In this document: piece by piece, positions 16,403 to 24,701 of the stretch
Layout: each line of letters starts with the position of its first letter
Position numbering within the stretch: the stretch's first letter is position 1
DNA from: Microbacterium sp. Root53
GTDB taxonomy: Bacteria; Actinomycetota; Actinomycetes; Actinomycetales; Microbacteriaceae
Length of the DNA: 64,000 nt
Direction: 5' to 3'
NCBI RefSeq assembly: GCF_001426925.1
Contig: NZ_LMFR01000025.1
Span: forward strand, 1,408-65,407
Made by a program: the position numbers and the translations under genes
Notes under the pieces: generated by a model
What the model saw: the letters and a program-made list of their open reading frames with translations, nothing else
Database searches by the model: none
What the model was told of the DNA's origin: nothing

Positions 16403-17302
16403 ATGCTCTACTCCCAGGTCCCGGCCCACGAGAAGCGCCGCCTGTTCCGCGAACGGCTCGACTCGGGCGACCTGCTCCGGTTCCCCGGAGCGTTCAACCC
16501 GCTCTCGGCGCGGCTGATCGCGCAGAAGGGCTTCGAGGGCGTCTACATCTCGGGCGCCGTGCTGTCGGCCGATCTCGGCCTTCCCGACATCGGCCTCACG
16601 ACGCTCACCGAGGTCGCGGCGCGCGCCCAGCAGATCGCGCGGATGACCGACCTGCCCGCGATCGTCGACGCCGACACGGGCTTCGGAGAGCCCATGAACG
16701 TCGCCCGCACCGTCCAGACGCTCGAGGACGCGGGGCTGGCGGGCCTGCACATCGAGGACCAGGTCAACCCGAAGCGGTGCGGCCACCTGGACGGCAAGCA
16801 GGTGGTCGACGAGGGCACGGCGCTGCAGCGCATCCGGGCCGCGGCCGACGCGCGGCGCGACCCGAACCTGCTGATCATGGCGCGCACCGACATCCGCGCG
16901 GTCGAGGGTCTCGACGCGGCGGTCGATCGCGCCAAGGCGCTGGTCGACGCCGGCGCCGACGCGATCTTCCCCGAGGCCATGGCGGACCTCGCCGAGTTCG
17001 AGGCGGTCGCGAAGGCCGTGGATGTGCCGATCCTGGCCAACATGACCGAGTTCGGCAAGAGCGACCTGTTCACGGTCGACCAGCTGCGCGACGCGGGCGT
17101 GCGGATCGTGATCTGGCCCGTCTCGCTGCTGCGCCTCGCGATGGGGGCGGCCGAGCGCGGGCTCGACGAGCTGATCGGCGAGGGCCGCCTCACGGGCAAG
17201 CTGGGCGAGATGCAGCATCGCGCCGACCTCTACGACCTGATCGACTACTCCGGCTACAGCCGGTTCGACCAGGGCGTCTTCGACTTCACCATCGACCGCT
17301 GA
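16403..17302 (+). CDS. prpB: Methylisocitrate lyase
   Basis: A 299-residue isocitrate lyase/PEP mutase superfamily enzyme that cleaves 2-methylisocitrate to pyruvate and succinate. It shows GVYISGAVLSADLGLPDIG, the Mg-binding DADTGFGEP, and the signature PKRCGH with the catalytic Cys (about residue 130). MARTDIRAVEG and NMTEFGKS are further family blocks. ATG 16403 has GAAAGG upstream and is 15 bp from the prpD stop. Confidence 0.95.
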   Translation: MLYSQVPAHEKRRLFRERLDSGDLLRFPGAFNPLSARLIAQKGFEGVYISGAVLSADLGLPDIGLTTLTEVAARAQQIARMTDLPAIVDADTGFGEPMNVARTVQTLEDAGLAGLHIEDQVNPKRCGHLDGKQVVDEGTALQRIRAAADARRDPNLLIMARTDIRAVEGLDAAVDRAKALVDAGADAIFPEAMADLAEFEAVAKAVDVPILANMTEFGKSDLFTVDQLRDAGVRIVIWPVSLLRLAMGAAERGLDELIGEGRLTGKLGEMQHRADLYDLIDYSGYSRFDQGVFDFTIDR

Positions 17303-17353
17303 TCGGCGGTCGGGCAGGATCGGCCACAAGCCGCACGTCGCGAAGGAGCACGC

Positions 17354-18541
17354 ATGCCGGAGGAGATCCGCAAGGGACTGGCCGGGGTCGTGGTCGACAC
17401 GACCGCGATCTCGAAGGTCAACCCCGAGACCAACAGCCTTCTGTACCGCGGCTACCCGGTGCAGGAGCTCGCCGCGACCCAGCCGTTCGAGGCGGTCGCG
17501 CACCTGCTGTGGCACGGGGAGCTGCCGGATGACGCGCAGCTCGCCGAGCTGCGCGAGACCGAGCGCGCGCACCGTGCCCTCGCCCCGGAGGTGAAGGCCG
17601 CGATCGACCTCATGCCGGTGGAGGCGCATCCGATGGACGAGGTGCGCACGGCCGTCAGCGTGATCGGCGCGATCGAGACCGCCGGCATCGACAACGTGCT
17701 CGACGCGGTCGGCACGCCCGAGCAGAACCTCGAGCGCAGCGTCCGCCTGTTCGCGCAGCTGCCGGCGATCGTCGCGTACGGCCAGCGCCGCCGCCGCGGC
17801 CAGGAGCCCGTCCCGCCGCGCGACGACCTCGACTACTCGGCCAACTTCCTCTGGATGACGTTCGGCGAGGAGGCGCATGAGGTCGTGGTCGACGCGTTCA
17901 ATCGGTCGATGATCCTGTACGCCGAGCACTCGTTCAACGCCTCGACCTTCACGGCGCGCGTGATCACCTCGACCCTCAGCGACCTGTATTCGGCGGTCGT
18001 CGGCGCGATCGGGGCGCTCAAGGGGCCGCTGCACGGCGGCGCGAACGAGGCCGTCATGCACATCCTCGACGAGATCGGCGACGCCGCGCACGTCGTGCCG
18101 TGGCTCGACGCGGCCCTCGCCGAGAAGCGCAAGATCATGGGCTTCGGGCACCGTGTGTACAAGCGCGGCGACTCGCGCGTGCCCACCATGAAGGCCGCGC
18201 TCGACACGCTCGTCGAGCACTACGACCGCCCCGACCTCGCCGAGCTGTACGACACGCTCGAGCGCGAGTTCGTGGGCCGCAAGGGCATCTACCCGAACCT
18301 GGACTACCCGTCGGGCCCCGCGTACAGCCTGATCGGGTTCGACACGCTCACGTTCACGCCGCTGTTCGTGGCGTCGCGCGTGACCGGATGGACCGCGCAC
18401 GTCATGGAGCAGCTCTCGTCGAACGCGCTCATCCGCCCGCTGTCGGCGTACGGTGGGCCCGACGAGCGGCACATCCCCGGCTACGTGCCCGACGCCGCGC
18501 ACGACGAGACGATCGACCGGCCGGAGGAGGCCGCGGGCTGA
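17354..18541 (+). CDS. prpC: 2-methylcitrate synthase / citrate synthase
   Basis: A 395-residue citrate synthase-type enzyme condensing propionyl-CoA with oxaloacetate. It contains LYRGYPVQELA at the N-terminus, GPLHGGANEAVM with the first catalytic His (about residue 227), GFGHRVYK with the second His (about 268) and FVASRVTGW. The small monomer length and position after prpD and prpB favour methylcitrate synthase, although such enzymes usually also use acetyl-CoA. GAAGGAG precedes ATG 17354. The Nudix gene begins two bases after its stop. Confidence 0.93.
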   Translation: MPEEIRKGLAGVVVDTTAISKVNPETNSLLYRGYPVQELAATQPFEAVAHLLWHGELPDDAQLAELRETERAHRALAPEVKAAIDLMPVEAHPMDEVRTAVSVIGAIETAGIDNVLDAVGTPEQNLERSVRLFAQLPAIVAYGQRRRRGQEPVPPRDDLDYSANFLWMTFGEEAHEVVVDAFNRSMILYAEHSFNASTFTARVITSTLSDLYSAVVGAIGALKGPLHGGANEAVMHILDEIGDAAHVVPWLDAALAEKRKIMGFGHRVYKRGDSRVPTMKAALDTLVEHYDRPDLAELYDTLEREFVGRKGIYPNLDYPSGPAYSLIGFDTLTFTPLFVASRVTGWTAHVMEQLSSNALIRPLSAYGGPDERHIPGYVPDAAHDETIDRPEEAAG

Positions 18542-18542
18542 C

Positions 18543-19004
18543 ATGCCGGTCCTCAGCGCGGGGATCCTGCTGCACCGGGCGTCGCCCGGTGGCGTCGAGG
18601 TGTTCATCGCGCACATGGGCGGGCCGTTCTGGGCGCGCCGCGTCGAGGGCGCCTGGTCGATCCCGAAGGGCGAGTGCGACCCGGCGACCGAGGAGCCGCT
18701 CGCGGCCGCGCGCCGCGAGTTCGTGGAGGAGCTGGGCGTCGACCCGCCTCGGGGAGACGTGGCGGATCTCGGCGAGTTCGCGTACGCGTCGGGCAAGCGC
18801 ATCCGCGTGTTCGCGCTCGACGGCGCCGGGTGGGAGCCGGGCCCGCTGTCGTTCGGCACGTTCGCGCTCGAGTGGCCGCCGCGATCCGGGCGCATGCAGG
18901 AGTTCCCCGAGGTGGACGAGGCCCGCTGGGTCGCCGTCGGCGCGGCGCGCACGCTGCTCGTGAAGGGGCAGCGCCCGGTGCTCGACGCGCTCGCGCGCGC
19001 CTGA
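18543..19004 (+). CDS. NUDIX hydrolase
   Basis: A 153-residue Nudix protein. The Nudix box GX5EX7REUXEEXGU is intact, running from GECDPATEEPLAAA through RREFVEELGVD (about residues 41-65). The flanking AGILLHR and GAWSIPKGE are typical of the small MutT-like group that hydrolyses nucleoside diphosphates linked to another moiety. The substrate is not predictable. ATG 18543 starts one base after the prpC stop, so it is probably co-transcribed with prp. Its last codons and stop are part of a 26-bp sequence repeated beyond the Fic gene. Confidence 0.9.
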   Translation: MPVLSAGILLHRASPGGVEVFIAHMGGPFWARRVEGAWSIPKGECDPATEEPLAAARREFVEELGVDPPRGDVADLGEFAYASGKRIRVFALDGAGWEPGPLSFGTFALEWPPRSGRMQEFPEVDEARWVAVGAARTLLVKGQRPVLDALARA

Positions 19005-19014
19005 CCCGCGGGCG
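18989..19014. repeat. 26-bp direct repeat, left copy (Nudix 3' end)
   Basis: The copy covers the last four codons and stop of the Nudix gene plus following bases. It is identical to 20400-20425. The two copies enclose the Fic gene, as expected for an insertion that duplicated or recreated its target. Confidence 0.9.
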
Positions 19015-19046
19015 GTCGGGCAGGAGTTGCGCACCACCACCCTTCG

Positions 19047-20195
19047 CTAGAGCTCGATGCCTTCCTTGAGAAGCGGAGGGAGGAACCCCAGTGCGTCCAA
19101 CTGTGCAATGAGGTGAGGGGCGAAGACGTCGCCGAGCAGGGGGACTCGGTAGAACCGTGGGCCCCGTCGGTCTACCTCAAGGAGCCCGCGACTCAGCATG
19201 CCTCGGATCTCCTGGGACCGATGCGAGGCGCTGCCAGGTAACGAGTCCGCGAGGTCGCCGGCCTTGACGACGCCCCTTACCAAGGCCGTTTTCAGCGCTC
19301 CCCTCTCGGCTGCGCTGATCACGCCTCGCTCTTGCATCCGGCCGAGAGTGGGATCGAGCAGCTCATCGAAGAGATAGTCGGCGCTCTGCAGCTTCGTCAG
19401 CCGCTCGAGGTCGGAGTGGATGCCCCGAGCGAAGAACGTGCACCAGGCGACCGTTCCCTCATTGCTCAGCGAGTCGGCCGATTCGAGTGCCGCGTAATAC
19501 TCGTCTCGGTCGTTTCCGAAGACCGCCGTGGGGTTGACCGTCCGAAAGCCGATCGGGCTGACGAACCCGTTCCGTCGGATCATGGCGTAGCTGAGCAGTC
19601 GGGATACGCGCCCGTTGCCGTTTCGGAAGGGGTGAATCCACAAGAAGCGGTGGTGCGCGAGCGCGACATGGATCATCTGCTGCGACGTCGGAACCTCGCG
19701 GTTCGCGAAGTCCAGGAACTCGTCCATCTCCGCCTGGAGAAGCACGTGGCTCGGGGGGATGTGCGATGCGCGACTGATCTGCACGTCGACGTTGCGATAG
19801 CTTCCAGGCCGCTCGTCGCCCTCCCGTGTCAGCTCCTCGACGGTCAGGCGATGGAGTTCCCGAACGAACACATGGGTCAGCGGCTGATCTGGTGGAGTCG
19901 ACTCGATGAAGGCGATGGCGCCGAGGAGGTTCGTGATCTCGCGCTGCTGCTCGGACGCTCCGCCGGTCGTGGCGTTCGCGTCGCGGATGGCATCGAAGAT
20001 CGTCGTCCTGTTGCCTTCGATGCGTGCCGAGATGACGCTCGACATGAGTTGGAACAGCGCGTGCAATTCCCCGAGGAGCTCGGTGCGCGTCGTTCCGTAC
20101 CCCAGGTTCCCTCGTAGACGCTCGAGATCGACGATCAGCTGTACGAGCGGAGAGTCGAAGTCGACGCTCGGCAGTCGGTACTTGCCGGGTGTCAT
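19047..20195 (-). CDS. Fic family protein with N-terminal inhibitory helix (probable AMP transferase)
   Basis: A 382-residue Fic/DOC protein. The active-site loop reads HPFRNGNGR (about residues 188-196); the consensus HPFxDGNGR Asp/Glu is Asn here. An SxxxE(G/N) inhibitory motif, SARIEGN, lies at about 55-61, before the Fic core, which is the class II auto-inhibited arrangement. A winged-helix region (AGDLADSLPGSASHRSQEI) occupies the C-terminal 90 residues. Such proteins usually transfer AMP to a target hydroxyl, and the Asn at the metal-binding position could weaken that. Base composition is visibly less GC-rich than neighbours, with codons such as ATA, TTC/TTG and AGT. It lies between 26-bp direct repeats and is probably acquired. 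ATG 20195 fits a class II N-terminus. Confidence 0.88.
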   Translation of the reverse strand: MTPGKYRLPSVDFDSPLVQLIVDLERLRGNLGYGTTRTELLGELHALFQLMSSVISARIEGNRTTIFDAIRDANATTGGASEQQREITNLLGAIAFIESTPPDQPLTHVFVRELHRLTVEELTREGDERPGSYRNVDVQISRASHIPPSHVLLQAEMDEFLDFANREVPTSQQMIHVALAHHRFLWIHPFRNGNGRVSRLLSYAMIRRNGFVSPIGFRTVNPTAVFGNDRDEYYAALESADSLSNEGTVAWCTFFARGIHSDLERLTKLQSADYLFDELLDPTLGRMQERGVISAAERGALKTALVRGVVKAGDLADSLPGSASHRSQEIRGMLSRGLLEVDRRGPRFYRVPLLGDVFAPHLIAQLDALGFLPPLLKEGIEL

Positions 20196-20214
20196 AGGAC
20201 TACTTTGAGCATAC

Positions 20215-20241
20215 TGCGGAACTAATTGCAATGCTTCCGCA
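20215..20241. promoter_or_regulatory. Inverted repeat TGCGGAA...TTCCGCA upstream of the Fic gene
   Basis: TGCGGAA (20215-20221) and TTCCGCA (20235-20241) are perfect inverted arms 13 bp apart, about 20 bp upstream of the Fic start, inside an AT-rich stretch unlike the rest of the window. The protein's own winged-helix domain makes self-regulation possible, but this is inference. Confidence 0.55.
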
Positions 20242-20369
20242 TAAAGCCCAGATCAACCAATCATAATCCTGTCGCACAGTCGGACATCTATTTCCGTGTG
20301 CGTGAAGTGCTTCTTGCGGATGCCGCTCCATTGAATCCCCCTTGCCCGAAGATGACGGCGAGCGACGGC

Positions 20370-20389
20370 GCGCTCGCGCGCGCCTGACC
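20370..20389. repeat. Partial third copy of the Nudix-end repeat
   Basis: Twenty bases match 18987-19006, then diverge. It lies 11 bp before the complete right copy, so the right boundary of the insert contains a partial plus a full copy. Confidence 0.7.
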
Positions 20390-20399
20390 GCGCGCACCT

Positions 20400-20425
20400 G
20401 CTCGCGCGCGCCTGACCCGCGGGCG
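20400..20425. repeat. 26-bp direct repeat, right copy
   Basis: Identical to 18989-19014, including the bases that encode the Nudix stop codon there. The rlmN promoter lies 25 bp to the right, so this side looks like the undisturbed ancestral junction. Confidence 0.9.
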
Positions 20426-20450
20426 CAGGCGCTTCGCAGGGGCGTCGCTC

Positions 20451-20456
20451 TACGCT
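20451..20456 (+). promoter_or_regulatory. -10 element TACGCT of rlmN
   Basis: It ends 6 bp before ATG 20463, which implies a leaderless rlmN transcript. Confidence 0.55.
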
Positions 20457-20462
20457 GGACGC

Positions 20463-21713
20463 ATGAGCGACGCCCCCATCCGCCCCGCGAACACGGCCGT
20501 GCGCGCCACGGGCGTCCGTCAGGTCCGGCCGCAGACGGAGGGCTGGCAGCAGAAGAAGGACGAGACCGGCCGCCCGCTGCTGCAGTTCGCGAGCCCCAAG
20601 CGCGGCAAGCCGCCCGTGCACCTCGCCGACCTCACGCCCGAGGCCCGCGTCGAGAAGGTGAAGGAGCTCGGCCTGCCCGGCTTCCGCGCCAAGCAGCTGG
20701 CGAAGCACTACTTCCAGCACTGGACGAGCGACCCGGCCGACATGACCGACCTGCCGGCCGCGGGCCGCGAGGAGTTCGTCGCCGGGATGCTGCCGAACCT
20801 GCTCACCGAGGTGCGCCGGCTCGAGACCGACAAGGGCGACACGATCAAGTTCCTGTGGCGCCTGCACGACGGCGCGCTGGTCGAGTCCGTTCTCATGCGC
20901 TATCCCGGCCGCATCACGCTGTGCGTGTCGTCGCAGGCCGGATGCGGCATGAACTGCCCGTTCTGCGCCACCGGCCAGGCGGGGCTGACGCGCAACATGT
21001 CGTCGGCCGAGATCATCGAGCAGATCGTGCGCGCCAACCGCGCGATCGCGAACGACGAGCTCGGGCGCCGCGAGCACGCGGACGAGCGCGTCACCAACAT
21101 CGTGTTCATGGGCATGGGCGAGCCGCTGGCCAACTACGCGCGCGTGATGCACGCCGTGCGGGTCATGGTCGACAAGAAGGACGGGCTCGGGATGAGCGCC
21201 CGCGGCATCACGGTGTCGACCGTGGGCCTGGCCCCGGCCATCCGGAAGCTCTCGGACGAGCAGATCCCCGTGACGTTCGCGCTGTCGCTGCACGCGCCCG
21301 ACGACGAGCTGCGCGACGAGCTGATCCCGGTGAACTCGCGCTGGAAGGTCGACGAGGTGCTGGACGCCGCGCGCGAGTACTTCGACAAGACCGGGCGCCG
21401 CGTCTCGATCGAGTACGCGCTGATCCGCGACATGAACGACCACGCGTGGCGCGCCGACCTGCTCGCCGAGAAGCTCAACGCGCGCGGCCGCGGCTGGGTG
21501 CACGTCAACCCGATCCCGCTGAACCCGACGCCGGGCTCGGTGTGGGACGCGTCGGAGCGCTCGGTGCAGCAGGAGTTCGTGCGCCGCCTCAACGACGCCG
21601 GCGTGCCCACCACGATCCGCGACACCCGCGGCAAGGAGATCGACGGCGCCTGCGGCCAGCTGGTCGCCACGGAGGAGGACCAGGCCGCCGCCGCGGCCGC
21701 CACCACGGCCTGA
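20463..21713 (+). CDS. rlmN: 23S rRNA (adenine-2503-C2)-methyltransferase RlmN
   Basis: A 416-residue radical-SAM enzyme that methylates A2503 of 23S rRNA and often A37 of some tRNAs. The iron-sulfur cluster motif CGMNCPFC is at about residue 160 ([19 protein letters not shown]). GMGEPLANY, the SAM-binding GGE-like motif, and [17 protein letters not shown] are diagnostic. The C-terminus carries the methyl-carrier Cys region, [11 protein letters not shown]. The N-terminal 45 residues are an extension common in actinobacteria. The length is normal. Confidence 0.96.
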   Translation: MSDAPIRPANTAVRATGVRQVRPQTEGWQQKKDETGRPLLQFASPKRGKPPVHLADLTPEARVEKVKELGLPGFRAKQLAKHYFQHWTSDPADMTDLPAAGREEFVAGMLPNLLTEVRRLETDKGDTIKFLWRLHDGALVESVLMRYPGRITLCVSSQAGCGMNCPFCATGQAGLTRNMSSAEIIEQIVRANRAIANDELGRREHADERVTNIVFMGMGEPLANYARVMHAVRVMVDKKDGLGMSARGITVSTVGLAPAIRKLSDEQIPVTFALSLHAPDDELRDELIPVNSRWKVDEVLDAAREYFDKTGRRVSIEYALIRDMNDHAWRADLLAEKLNARGRGWVHVNPIPLNPTPGSVWDASERSVQQEFVRRLNDAGVPTTIRDTRGKEIDGACGQLVATEEDQAAAAAATTA

Positions 21714-21783
21714 GCCCCCGCGGTGTGTCGTCCTGTGTCGCGGTCGCACCGTGCTCACGGGCGCGGCTTGGCATGATGCTCTG

Positions 21784-22698
21784 GTGACCCTCGCCCGCCT
21801 TCCGATGCCGCTGCGTGTCGTCTACGGGCTCTTCGGGGCCGCGACGCTCGCGCTCGGCGCCTTCGTCGTCGTGTTCCTCACCCGCTGGATCGCCTCGCTC
21901 GAGCCGGTCGAGGCGTTCCTCGCCGCGTACCCCGGCACGGCGCCGATGCCCGAGGGGATGGGCGTCGGCATCCCGGCCTGGCTGTCGTGGACGCACTTCC
22001 TGAACGGGTTCTTCCTGCTGCTGATCATCCGGTCCGGCATCCGGATCCGCGGCGAGAAGACCCCGAGCGGGCTGTGGACGTCTCGCCGCGTGAAGAAGCG
22101 CCGGATGAGCCTGACGATGTGGTTCCACATCATGATCGACCTGCTCTGGATCGCCAACGGGCTCTTGTACGTCGTGCTGCTGTTCGCGACCGGGGCCTGG
22201 GTGCGCGTGATCCCGACCAGCTGGGACGTCTTCCCGCACGCGCTGTCGGCGCTCATCCAGTACACGTCGCTGGACTGGCCGACGCACAGCGGATGGACCG
22301 GCTACAACGGCCTGCAGCAGCTCTTCTACTTCGCGATCGTGTTCGTGGCGTCGCCGCTCGCGATCGTCACGGGCTTGCGACTCAGCGCGTTCTGGCCGCG
22401 CGATGCCGAGAGGCTCAACCGGGCGATCCCGTTCGACCTCGCCAAGGCGCTGCACTTCCCGGTGATGCTGTTCTTCGTCGGTTTCGTGATCGTGCACGTC
22501 GGGCTGGTGCTCGCGACCGACGCGCTGCGCAACCTCAACACCATGTACGGCGGCCAGGACGCCGTGAACTGGACCGGCTTCTGGATCTTCGTGCTGTCGC
22601 TGCTCGCGATGGCCGCCGGATGGATCGCCGCGCGGGACCGGCTGATCGCTCCGATCGCGCAGCGCTTTGGCGACGTCCGGATGCGCCCGACCCGCTGA
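21784..22698 (+). CDS. Cytochrome b561-like (PF01292-type) membrane protein
   Basis: About 304 residues with five to six hydrophobic helices. Histidines sit inside or at the ends of helices (SWTHFLNGFF, MWFHIMIDLLW, LHFPVMLFFVGFVIVHVGL), as expected for di-heme b-type cytochromes of the hydrogenase/formate dehydrogenase B-subunit fold. A charged loop GEKTPSGLWTSRRVKKRR follows helix two. It could pass electrons between quinone and a partner, but no oxidoreductase partner gene is adjacent. GTG 21784 is preferred; ATG 21751 and ATG 21805 are possible. No clear ribosome site separates these options. Confidence 0.72.
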   Translation: MTLARLPMPLRVVYGLFGAATLALGAFVVVFLTRWIASLEPVEAFLAAYPGTAPMPEGMGVGIPAWLSWTHFLNGFFLLLIIRSGIRIRGEKTPSGLWTSRRVKKRRMSLTMWFHIMIDLLWIANGLLYVVLLFATGAWVRVIPTSWDVFPHALSALIQYTSLDWPTHSGWTGYNGLQQLFYFAIVFVASPLAIVTGLRLSAFWPRDAERLNRAIPFDLAKALHFPVMLFFVGFVIVHVGLVLATDALRNLNTMYGGQDAVNWTGFWIFVLSLLAMAAGWIAARDRLIAPIAQRFGDVRMRPTR

Positions 22699-22751
22699 CG
22701 CCGGCGCACGAGCACCGCAGGAGCGGCGCCGGCGCACCGCAAGACAGGGAA

Positions 22752-22786
22752 AGGCCCCCGCCGTCACCCGAAAACGGCGGGGGCCT
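22752..22786 (+). terminator. Intrinsic terminator after the cytochrome b-like gene
   Basis: AGGCCCCCGCCGT (22752-22764) pairs perfectly with ACGGCGGGGGCCT (22774-22786) around CACCCGAAA, followed by CATC. It could act on both strands. Confidence 0.85.
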
Positions 22787-22816
22787 CATCGTCCGGGGAG
22801 TGCCTCACCCGGACCA

Positions 22817-22863
22817 CTGCGTCGTCAGCGCGCCGAAGGCGCGACCCCCTGTCGACGACGCAG
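22817..22863. repeat. Second palindrome between convergent genes
   Basis: CTGCGTCGTC (22817-22826) pairs with GACGACGCAG (22854-22863), with an inner GCGCGCC/GGCGCG pairing. It is probably the terminator of the 5'-nucleotidase gene, which ends at 22872 on the other strand. Confidence 0.65.
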
Positions 22864-22871
22864 GAGCGGTG

Positions 22872-24542
22872 TCACGGTGCGGTGGTCCCGCTGACGATCG
22901 CGCGACCGAGCGGCGCCGGGTCGACGACCTGCTTCGCCTCGAAGTAGTCGACCGTGGCCGACAGGTCGACCAGGCCCGAGTCGGCCGTGCCGGCGCCGTC
23001 CGCGAGGGTCGCGAAGCCGTCGCCGCCCGCCGCGAGGAACGAGTTGGTGACGATCACGAACTCGTCGGTCGGCGCGATCGGCGCACCCTGGTAGCTCATC
23101 GACACGATGTGCTCGCCCGCGGGCGCGTCCTCGACGTACTCGTAGGAGAAGCCCTCGGAGACGCCCAGGTGCAGCTTCGGCCGCTCGCTGCCCGGCTGCC
23201 ACTGCTCCTCGAGCACCTGCTCGAGCTGCGCGCCCGTGAGGGTGAGCGTCACGAGCGTGTTGCCGAACGGCTGCACGGCCGCGACGTCCGCGTAGGTGAC
23301 GGTCCCGTCGCCCTCGAACCGCAGGTCGTCGCGCAGGCCGCCCGGGTTCATGAGCGCGATCTGCGCGGGCACGGTGCCGCCGTAGTTCTCGTACTCGCTC
23401 GTAGCCCACAGGTAGATGTCGGCGACCAGGTTGCCCATGGTCGACTCGACGCCGCGGTCCGAGCCGGCGGGGTCGCCGCCGCGCAGGATGTCCGCCGAGA
23501 TCTTCCCGACCTCGACCGAGCCGAGCACCTCGGCCTCGGCCACGGCCGCGTCGACGATCGCCTGCACCTCGGGGTCGGCCGGGTACACGGTGCCGCCGCC
23601 GACCAGATCGATCGTCGATCCCGTGATCGAGACGAGCTTGTTCTTGTTCTTCTTCGCGTCCACGACGATGTCGAGAGCGCCGAGCGTCGTGCCGTACTGG
23701 TGCGCCTGGATGACCGGGCGGTCGCCGATCTCGCACGCGTACAGCTGGTGCGTGTGGCCCGACACGATCGCGTCGATGCGGTGCGACGCCTCGCGCACCA
23801 GGTCGCCGTAATCCGACTGCTCGGTCGCGATGCCCGCGCAGTCCGTGCTCTCGGCGCCCGAGTGCGACAGCAGCACGATGACGTCGGTCTGCTTGTCGAT
23901 CTCCTTGGCGACGCGGTTCGCCGCCTCCAGCTGGCTGCCGAACTCGATGTCGGCGACCCCGGCGGGGCTCACCAGCGTGCCGGTGTCGGACGTGACGGTG
24001 CCGATGAATCCGATCCGCACGCCGTCGACCTCGCGGATCGCGTACTCGGGCAGCGCCGGGTCGGTCGTGCCGCGGTGGTACACGTTCGCGCCGAGCGCGT
24101 AGTCCCCGCCGCCGTAGCTCGGGATGACCCGGTCGATCAGGTCGTCGTAGCCCTGGTCGAACTCGTGGTTGCCCACCGCGCTGAGGTCGAGCCCCGCGGC
24201 CGACAGCGCGTCGATCGTGGGCTCGTCGTCGGCGATGAACGACGTGAACGTCGAGGCGCCGATGTTGTCGCCCGCCGACACGAACAGCGTGTTCGGGTTC
24301 GCGGCGCGGTACTGGGCGACCGCGCCGGCGAGCACGGCGGCGCCGGCCTCGTCGCGGTTGGCCTGGATGCGGCCGTGGAAGTCGTTGATGGTGAGGACCT
24401 TCACCTCGGTGATGTCGTCCTCGCCGGTCGCACCGTGCGCGGCGAACGGCACGAGCGCAAGGGCGCCGGCGGTCGCGGCGGCGGCCGTGGTGGCGAGCAG
24501 GCGGCGGCCGAGAGGCGATCGGCGGCTGAGGGAAGATGGCAT
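22872..24542 (-). CDS. Secreted 5'-nucleotidase / 2',3'-cyclic phosphodiesterase family (UshA-like)
   Basis: A 556-residue protein with a twin-arginine-like or Sec signal (SRRSPLGRRLLATTAAAA, then a hydrophobic stretch to about residue 38). The metallophosphatase motifs are in order: NDFHGRI, SAGDNIG, GNHEFDQGY and SGHTHQLYA. The C-terminal nucleotide-binding half contains NPGGLRDD and the adenine-stacking region EGFSYEY. It would release phosphate and nucleoside from extracellular nucleotides. No LPxTG anchor is present, so release to the medium is likely. ATG 24542 is chosen because the signal peptide begins there; the frame stays open far upstream only by GC bias. Confidence 0.9.
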   Translation of the reverse strand: MPSSLSRRSPLGRRLLATTAAAATAGALALVPFAAHGATGEDDITEVKVLTINDFHGRIQANRDEAGAAVLAGAVAQYRAANPNTLFVSAGDNIGASTFTSFIADDEPTIDALSAAGLDLSAVGNHEFDQGYDDLIDRVIPSYGGGDYALGANVYHRGTTDPALPEYAIREVDGVRIGFIGTVTSDTGTLVSPAGVADIEFGSQLEAANRVAKEIDKQTDVIVLLSHSGAESTDCAGIATEQSDYGDLVREASHRIDAIVSGHTHQLYACEIGDRPVIQAHQYGTTLGALDIVVDAKKNKNKLVSITGSTIDLVGGGTVYPADPEVQAIVDAAVAEAEVLGSVEVGKISADILRGGDPAGSDRGVESTMGNLVADIYLWATSEYENYGGTVPAQIALMNPGGLRDDLRFEGDGTVTYADVAAVQPFGNTLVTLTLTGAQLEQVLEEQWQPGSERPKLHLGVSEGFSYEYVEDAPAGEHIVSMSYQGAPIAPTDEFVIVTNSFLAAGGDGFATLADGAGTADSGLVDLSATVDYFEAKQVVDPAPLGRAIVSGTTAP

Positions 24543-24594
24543 CGCGGTCCTCCGGGGGTGGGGTGACGCGCGACCGATCGGACGCGCGTGTCCA

Positions 24595-24600
24595 GTCTTA
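24595..24600 (-). promoter_or_regulatory. -10-like TAAGAC for the 5'-nucleotidase gene
   Basis: On the minus strand TAAGAC lies about 52 bp before ATG 24542, leaving a normal leader containing GGAGGACC near the start codon. Confidence 0.4.
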
Positions 24601-24701
24601 CGTCCCGGAGGTTTCGTCGAGGTGAACGACGCGACACGGCACGGATCCGGGCGGGCGGTCCGTGGGGCATGCTGGACTCGCACACTCAGCGAGGAGGCAC
24701 G

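Noticed and set aside
14822-19108. A 1428-codon open frame on the minus strand opposite prpD-prpB-prpC
   Set aside because: It is rich in Arg, His, Asp and Val in the manner of antisense frames in high-GC genes. It has no recognisable domain, and the plus-strand genes are unambiguous.
18989-20425. A type II toxin-antitoxin locus (Fic with a separate antitoxin)
   Set aside because: The inhibitory motif is inside the Fic protein itself and no small antitoxin gene is seen on either side.
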